A DNA stretch of 40,087 bases from an uncultured Actinomycetes bacterium (lineage in GTDB: Bacteria; Actinomycetota; Thermoleophilia; RBG-16-64-13). A model generated the notes under the pieces. That model was not told where the DNA came from, did not search any database, and saw only the letters and a program-made list of their open reading frames with translations. The DNA is taken from the NCBI GenBank assembly GCA_903873715.1, contig CAIQPS010000119.1, forward strand, positions 1-40,087. The letters run 5' to 3'. A program made the position numbers and the translations under genes. Below, in pieces: positions 36,469-40,087 of the stretch (positions within the stretch are counted from its first letter, which is position 1; each line of letters starts with the position of its first letter).

Positions 36469-39259
36469 CTTGGTAGTCGTCTCCCACCGTCGTGTCGCCG
36501 CCTTCGAGCCGGAGGGCGGCCAGGACGTGCTCGGCCTCGTCGGCATCCACCAGGATCTGCCGGGGCTTGCTGCCCTCCCAGGGACCCACCACGCCACGCC
36601 GCTCCAGCATGTCGATCAGCCGCCCCGCCCGAGTGTAGCCGACGCGCAGCCGGCGCTGCAGCATGGACACCGACGCACTGCCCGTCTCGATGACGAGTTG
36701 GGCCGCGTCGGCGAGGAGGTCGTCCGCATCGGGATCGAACTCTTCCTCCTGCTGGGCCTTCTTGAGCTCCTTGGGGTCAGGCGGACGGCGCAGCAGTTCC
36801 TCGCGGAAGTCCGGCTCCGCCTGGTGCCGCCAGTGATTCACGAGCAGGCTGATCTCGTCCTCGGTGATGAAGGCGCCCTGCACCCTCTCCATGTGGCTGG
36901 AGCCGAGCGGCTTGAAAAGCATGTCGCCGCGGCCGAGGAGCGTCTCCGCGCCGTTGACGTCGAGGATCACGCGGGAGTCTATCTGGCTCGACACCGCGAA
37001 CGCGATGCGCGACGGGATGTTGGCTTTGATCATCCCGGTGATGACGTCCGCCGACGGACGCTGGGTCGCGACCACCAGATGGATGCCCACGGCCCGCGAT
37101 TTCTGGGCCAGACGGATGACGTACTCCTCCACTTCCTGCGGGGAGACCATCATGAGGTCCGCGAGTTCGTCGATGACCACCATCATGTACGGCACCGCCC
37201 GCTCGCCGCGCTTGGCCCGGACCTTGTTCATGTCGGCGAGGTTGCGGCAATGCTCGAGCTCCATGAGCTCGTACCGGTCCTCCATCTCCTTGCAGACGTT
37301 GTGGAGCACCCCTGCGGCGTCTTTCATGTTGGTGACCACAGGCACCAGCAGGTGCGGGATGCGGTCGTAGTGCGACAGTTCGACCTTCTTCGGGTCGATC
37401 ATGATGATGCGCACCTGCTCCGGTGTGCTGCGTAGCAGGATGGACGAGATGATGCAGTTCACGCAACCACTCTTGCCCGAACCGGTGGTACCGGCGATGA
37501 GGAGGTGTGGGAGTTTGCTGAGGTCCGTGAAGACCGGCTTCCCGGAGATGTCCTTGCCGAGCCACGCCATGAGCGGACCGGCGCCTTTGGGGAAGTCGCG
37601 GTAGATGTCGCCCAGCGTCACGAAGTCCGGCCTCTGGTTGGGGACCTCGACCCCCACGGCGGACTTGCCGGGGATCGGGGCCAGGATGCGTATCTCGGTG
37701 GTGGCCAGCGCGTAAGCAAGGTCGTCCTTGAGGTTGGACACCTTGGACACCTTGGTACCGGGCGCAAGTTGCAGCTCGTAGCGCGTCACCCTCGGACCGA
37801 CCACCATGCCCACCACGCGGGCCTCTACACCGAACTGGCCCAGCGCCTGGAGCACCACGTTGGCCGTGTCGCGCTCACCGCTCCGCCCGGGCGCCACCGG
37901 AGCGCTCTTCTTGAGGATGTCAGAGTCGGGCAACAGATAGTTCGGCACTTCCACCGGCAACTCTATCTGCCGAGGCTTGCGCGCCAGGCCCGGGAGAGCC
38001 TCCTGCTCCTCCGCGAGCGCTTCCAGGCTGTCGTCGAGCGTATGGTCGTGACGATCGACCAGGGGGCCCACGGAAGCCGACCCGGCCACCTGCGCGGCGA
38101 GCGCAGACACCGACACTGGCGCCGGCGCGGCCGGAGCCGGTGCGGCGTGCATGCCGAACCCGGGCGGTTCCGAACCGCCGGCATCCAGACGACCGCCAGT
38201 GTCGTGAGCGCCCATGCGGGGGTCGCCTGCGTCGTAGAGGTCGGCGAACGCCTCGGCGCCGTCCAGCACCGAGCCCCTGCGGCTGCCGGTGACGAGCGTG
38301 GTCACCGAGGGACCGGCGGCTGGCTCGGTCTTCACGTCGTCCCAGTCGTCGAACTCGGCACCCAGGCCGGCCGGAGTAGCACCTCCGGCCTGGCCCACAA
38401 GATCCACCGGGCCGAGCCGCGGAGCTGCCATGGCCGCCGGTGAGGTCCCGGACTGACCCTGCCAGCCCGCGGTCGTGCCCCGCCCCGGGAAGAAGTCGAA
38501 GTCGCCAGCCTGCGGATCGTCGATCCCGCGGTCTTTCATCATGGTCATGCCCCGGCCGGCGTTGTCTCGCACCACACCTGCAGCACGCTTGGTGTGATGC
38601 GCCATCTTTGCGGCGGTCATACCGGTAGCGAGGCTGAAGCCCGCCAGTACCGCCACCCAGCCGATGATCCCCACTCCCAGGGTGCCGGCCAGCTTGTGGA
38701 ACAACGCGTAGAGGGCCTCACCCAGGCCGCCCGCCCTGCCCTTGAACTCCGCACTCACGAAGTAGTCCGCCCCGTGCCCGCCGAAGGGCGGCGCACCGGC
38801 GGCGACCAGCAGGAACAGCCCGAACAGGAAGAGGATCCCGCCGATGAGCCAGTAAGAGCGGCGCAAAGAGACGTTGAGCACGGTGGTGACGGCGAACACG
38901 ACGAACAACACGGGGATGACCAGGGCGAGATGACCGAACGCGTAGCCCAGACCGGCTGCTGAGCCCCTGCCCAGCACCCCGCCCGCGCCTCCGGCAATCA
39001 GCACGACGAACAGGAAGATGGCGATGGCGAACATCACCAGGGCGACGAGTTCCTTGCGGCGCCCCGGCACGGACTTCCTGGGCAGCACCCGGCGGACGTC
39101 CTCCGCCGTCTGGGTGTCACGAGCGCGGGCGGATGCGGCGACGCTCGAACCAGCGACCGTGCCCCGCGCAGCGCGGGAGCCTCCGGAGCCGGCACCCGAC
39201 CTGGCACCGCCCTTGACCGTCGTGCGGGTGGTCTGCGGGTTGTTGGTGCGTGCTGCCAC
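36461..39259 (-). CDS. ftsK: DNA translocase FtsK/SpoIIIE
   Basis: FtsK pumps chromosomal DNA through the closing septum and activates dimer resolution. The protein has 932 residues. A basic, disordered N terminus is followed by four to five membrane segments (about 70-225), then an Ala/Pro/Gly linker to about 440. The motor domain has HLLIAGTTGSGKSGC (Walker A, near 593) and MMVVIDELADLMM (Walker B, near 696). The C-terminal gamma winged helix (about 855-925; SVSMLQRRLRVGYTRAGRLIDMLE) reads KOPS-type DNA sequences. Start ATG 39259 lies 12 bp after rnj. The linker is short compared with proteobacterial FtsK, as in SpoIIIE-type proteins. Confidence 0.96.
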   Translation of the reverse strand: MAARTNNPQTTRTTVKGGARSGAGSGGSRAARGTVAGSSVAASARARDTQTAEDVRRVLPRKSVPGRRKELVALVMFAIAIFLFVVLIAGGAGGVLGRGSAAGLGYAFGHLALVIPVLFVVFAVTTVLNVSLRRSYWLIGGILFLFGLFLLVAAGAPPFGGHGADYFVSAEFKGRAGGLGEALYALFHKLAGTLGVGIIGWVAVLAGFSLATGMTAAKMAHHTKRAAGVVRDNAGRGMTMMKDRGIDDPQAGDFDFFPGRGTTAGWQGQSGTSPAAMAAPRLGPVDLVGQAGGATPAGLGAEFDDWDDVKTEPAAGPSVTTLVTGSRRGSVLDGAEAFADLYDAGDPRMGAHDTGGRLDAGGSEPPGFGMHAAPAPAAPAPVSVSALAAQVAGSASVGPLVDRHDHTLDDSLEALAEEQEALPGLARKPRQIELPVEVPNYLLPDSDILKKSAPVAPGRSGERDTANVVLQALGQFGVEARVVGMVVGPRVTRYELQLAPGTKVSKVSNLKDDLAYALATTEIRILAPIPGKSAVGVEVPNQRPDFVTLGDIYRDFPKGAGPLMAWLGKDISGKPVFTDLSKLPHLLIAGTTGSGKSGCVNCIISSILLRSTPEQVRIIMIDPKKVELSHYDRIPHLLVPVVTNMKDAAGVLHNVCKEMEDRYELMELEHCRNLADMNKVRAKRGERAVPYMMVVIDELADLMMVSPQEVEEYVIRLAQKSRAVGIHLVVATQRPSADVITGMIKANIPSRIAFAVSSQIDSRVILDVNGAETLLGRGDMLFKPLGSSHMERVQGAFITEDEISLLVNHWRHQAEPDFREELLRRPPDPKELKKAQQEEEFDPDADDLLADAAQLVIETGSASVSMLQRRLRVGYTRAGRLIDMLERRGVVGPWEGSKPRQILVDADEAEHVLAALRLEGGDTTVGDDYQGD

Positions 39260-39271
39260 CGGCCCTCCTGC

Positions 39272-40087
39272 CTAGACCTCGACGATGACCGGCAGCACCA
39301 TCGGCCGGCGCCCGACTTCCTTGTGCAGGAACTTCTGCAGCACGTCGTGCACCCGGGTCTTCACCAGGGTGATGTCGGACGAAGGCGAGAAGTCGTCGCC
39401 GGTGAGCGCCTCGATGACGCGGAGCTTGGCCTTCTCGGTGAGTTCTTCCAGGTCGCCTGCGTGCGCGAACCCCCTGAAGACGACCTCCAGGTCCCCCACG
39501 ATGTCGCCGTCCTGGGCGCTGCGCGCCAACACGATGATCACCAGGCCGTCGTTGGCCAGATGCTGGCGGTCGCGCAGCACCAGGTCGTGGAGGTCGCCCA
39601 TGGCGAAACCGTCCACCAGCGTCATGCCTGCCTGGACCTTGTCGGTGATGCCCGCCCCGTCTTTGCCCAACTCGAGCACGTCGCCGTTCTCGAGCAGGAA
39701 CACGTTGTCTGCCGGGATGCCGGTGAGCTTGGCCAGTTCCGAATGGAAGTGCATGTGGCGGTGCTCTCCGTGGACCGGCATGAAGTACTTCGGCCGCACG
39801 AGATTGAGCATCACCTTGAGTTCCTCGGCGGCGGCGTGACCGGAGACGTGCACGCCGGCCGAGTGCTCGTAGATAACCTTGGCACCGGCCGCGAAGAGCC
39901 GGTCGATCGTGCGGTACACGCTCGTCTCGTTGCCCGGCACGGCGCGCGCGGAGATGACCACGGTGTCGCCCTTCCTGATCTCCACGAGCGGATGGTCGTG
40001 AGAGGCGAGGCGGGCCAGAGCCGACAACGGCTCCCCTTGGCCGCCCGTGGACAGGATGGCCACCCGGTCGGGCGGCAACAGAGCGAG
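39272..40087 (-). CDS. rnj: Ribonuclease J, 5' end cut by window edge
   Basis: RNase J is a metallo-beta-lactamase/beta-CASP enzyme with 5'-exo- and endonuclease activity in mRNA decay and rRNA maturation. The 271 C-terminal residues are present; the frame remains open to the right edge, and about half the protein is missing. Visible parts are STGGQGEPLSALARLA and HVSGHAAAEELKVMLNLVRPKYFMPVHGEHRH, the beta-CASP signature with its metal histidine, followed by the C-terminal domain ending PMVLPVIVEV. A TTG at 40078 is internal and is not the start. Together with RNase Y it gives this genome both main Gram-positive mRNA decay nucleases. Confidence 0.95.
   Translation of the reverse strand, partial: LALLPPDRVAILSTGGQGEPLSALARLASHDHPLVEIRKGDTVVISARAVPGNETSVYRTIDRLFAAGAKVIYEHSAGVHVSGHAAAEELKVMLNLVRPKYFMPVHGEHRHMHFHSELAKLTGIPADNVFLLENGDVLELGKDGAGITDKVQAGMTLVDGFAMGDLHDLVLRDRQHLANDGLVIIVLARSAQDGDIVGDLEVVFRGFAHAGDLEELTEKAKLRVIEALTGDDFSPSSDITLVKTRVHDVLQKFLHKEVGRRPMVLPVIVEV

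Noticed and set aside
1-40087. CRISPR arrays, prophage or insertion sequences
   Set aside because: No regularly spaced repeats, integrase, transposase or phage structural genes are seen in any frame.

Overview
The window is a high-GC, gene-dense bacterial chromosome segment, mostly transcribed on the minus strand. It reads as a deep-branching, probably anaerobic member of the Actinomycetota. The reasons are base composition, Ser/Thr-rich extracytoplasmic linkers, and a conserved gene run encoding RNase J, FtsK, RodZ, RimO, PgsA, RecA, RecX, RNase Y, MiaB, MiaA and DapF. DapL-type lysine synthesis and a PaaK/ACT/Liv cluster also fit. The species cannot be fixed from the sequence alone.

Layout. 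1-7785 (minus): metK, nearly complete at the left edge, then a cluster read as ACT-domain protein, livH, livM, livG, livK, livF and paaK, which couples amino-acid uptake to an acyl-CoA ligase. 7856-13311: singletons and divergent pairs, namely adenine deaminase, a GH-like secreted protein, a deacetylase-like protein, a small zinc ribbon and lipB. 13312-15173 (minus): a Cys-rich protein, RNase Z, tRNA-Arg(CCG) and a small membrane protein. 15269-23179: a divergent type IV pilus locus. The major pilin and a second minor-pilin set lie on the minus strand, and a larger minor-pilin set lies on the plus strand. 23258-28129 (minus): dut, dapL, dapF, miaA and miaB. 28209-30817: rny, an unassigned structured RNA unit, and recX. 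30830-40087 (minus): recA, thpR, pgsA, rimO, rodZ, mnmH, ftsK and the 3' part of rnj.

Regulation that can be read directly: (1) both arms of the pilus locus start from sites resembling sigma-28 (FliA/WhiG-type) promoters, placed back to back; (2) several first genes have a TANNNT -10 box about 7 nt before the start codon, which indicates leaderless mRNAs; (3) between recX and rny, a consensus promoter (TTGACA-17-TAAACT) and an intrinsic terminator delimit a folded RNA of about 230 nt that I cannot assign to a known family.

The strongest leads for something undescribed are that RNA (small RNA or attenuating rny leader), the sigma-28-type control of a two-set type IV pilus locus, and a tRNA-Arg whose RNase Z cleavage would release an almost leaderless mRNA.
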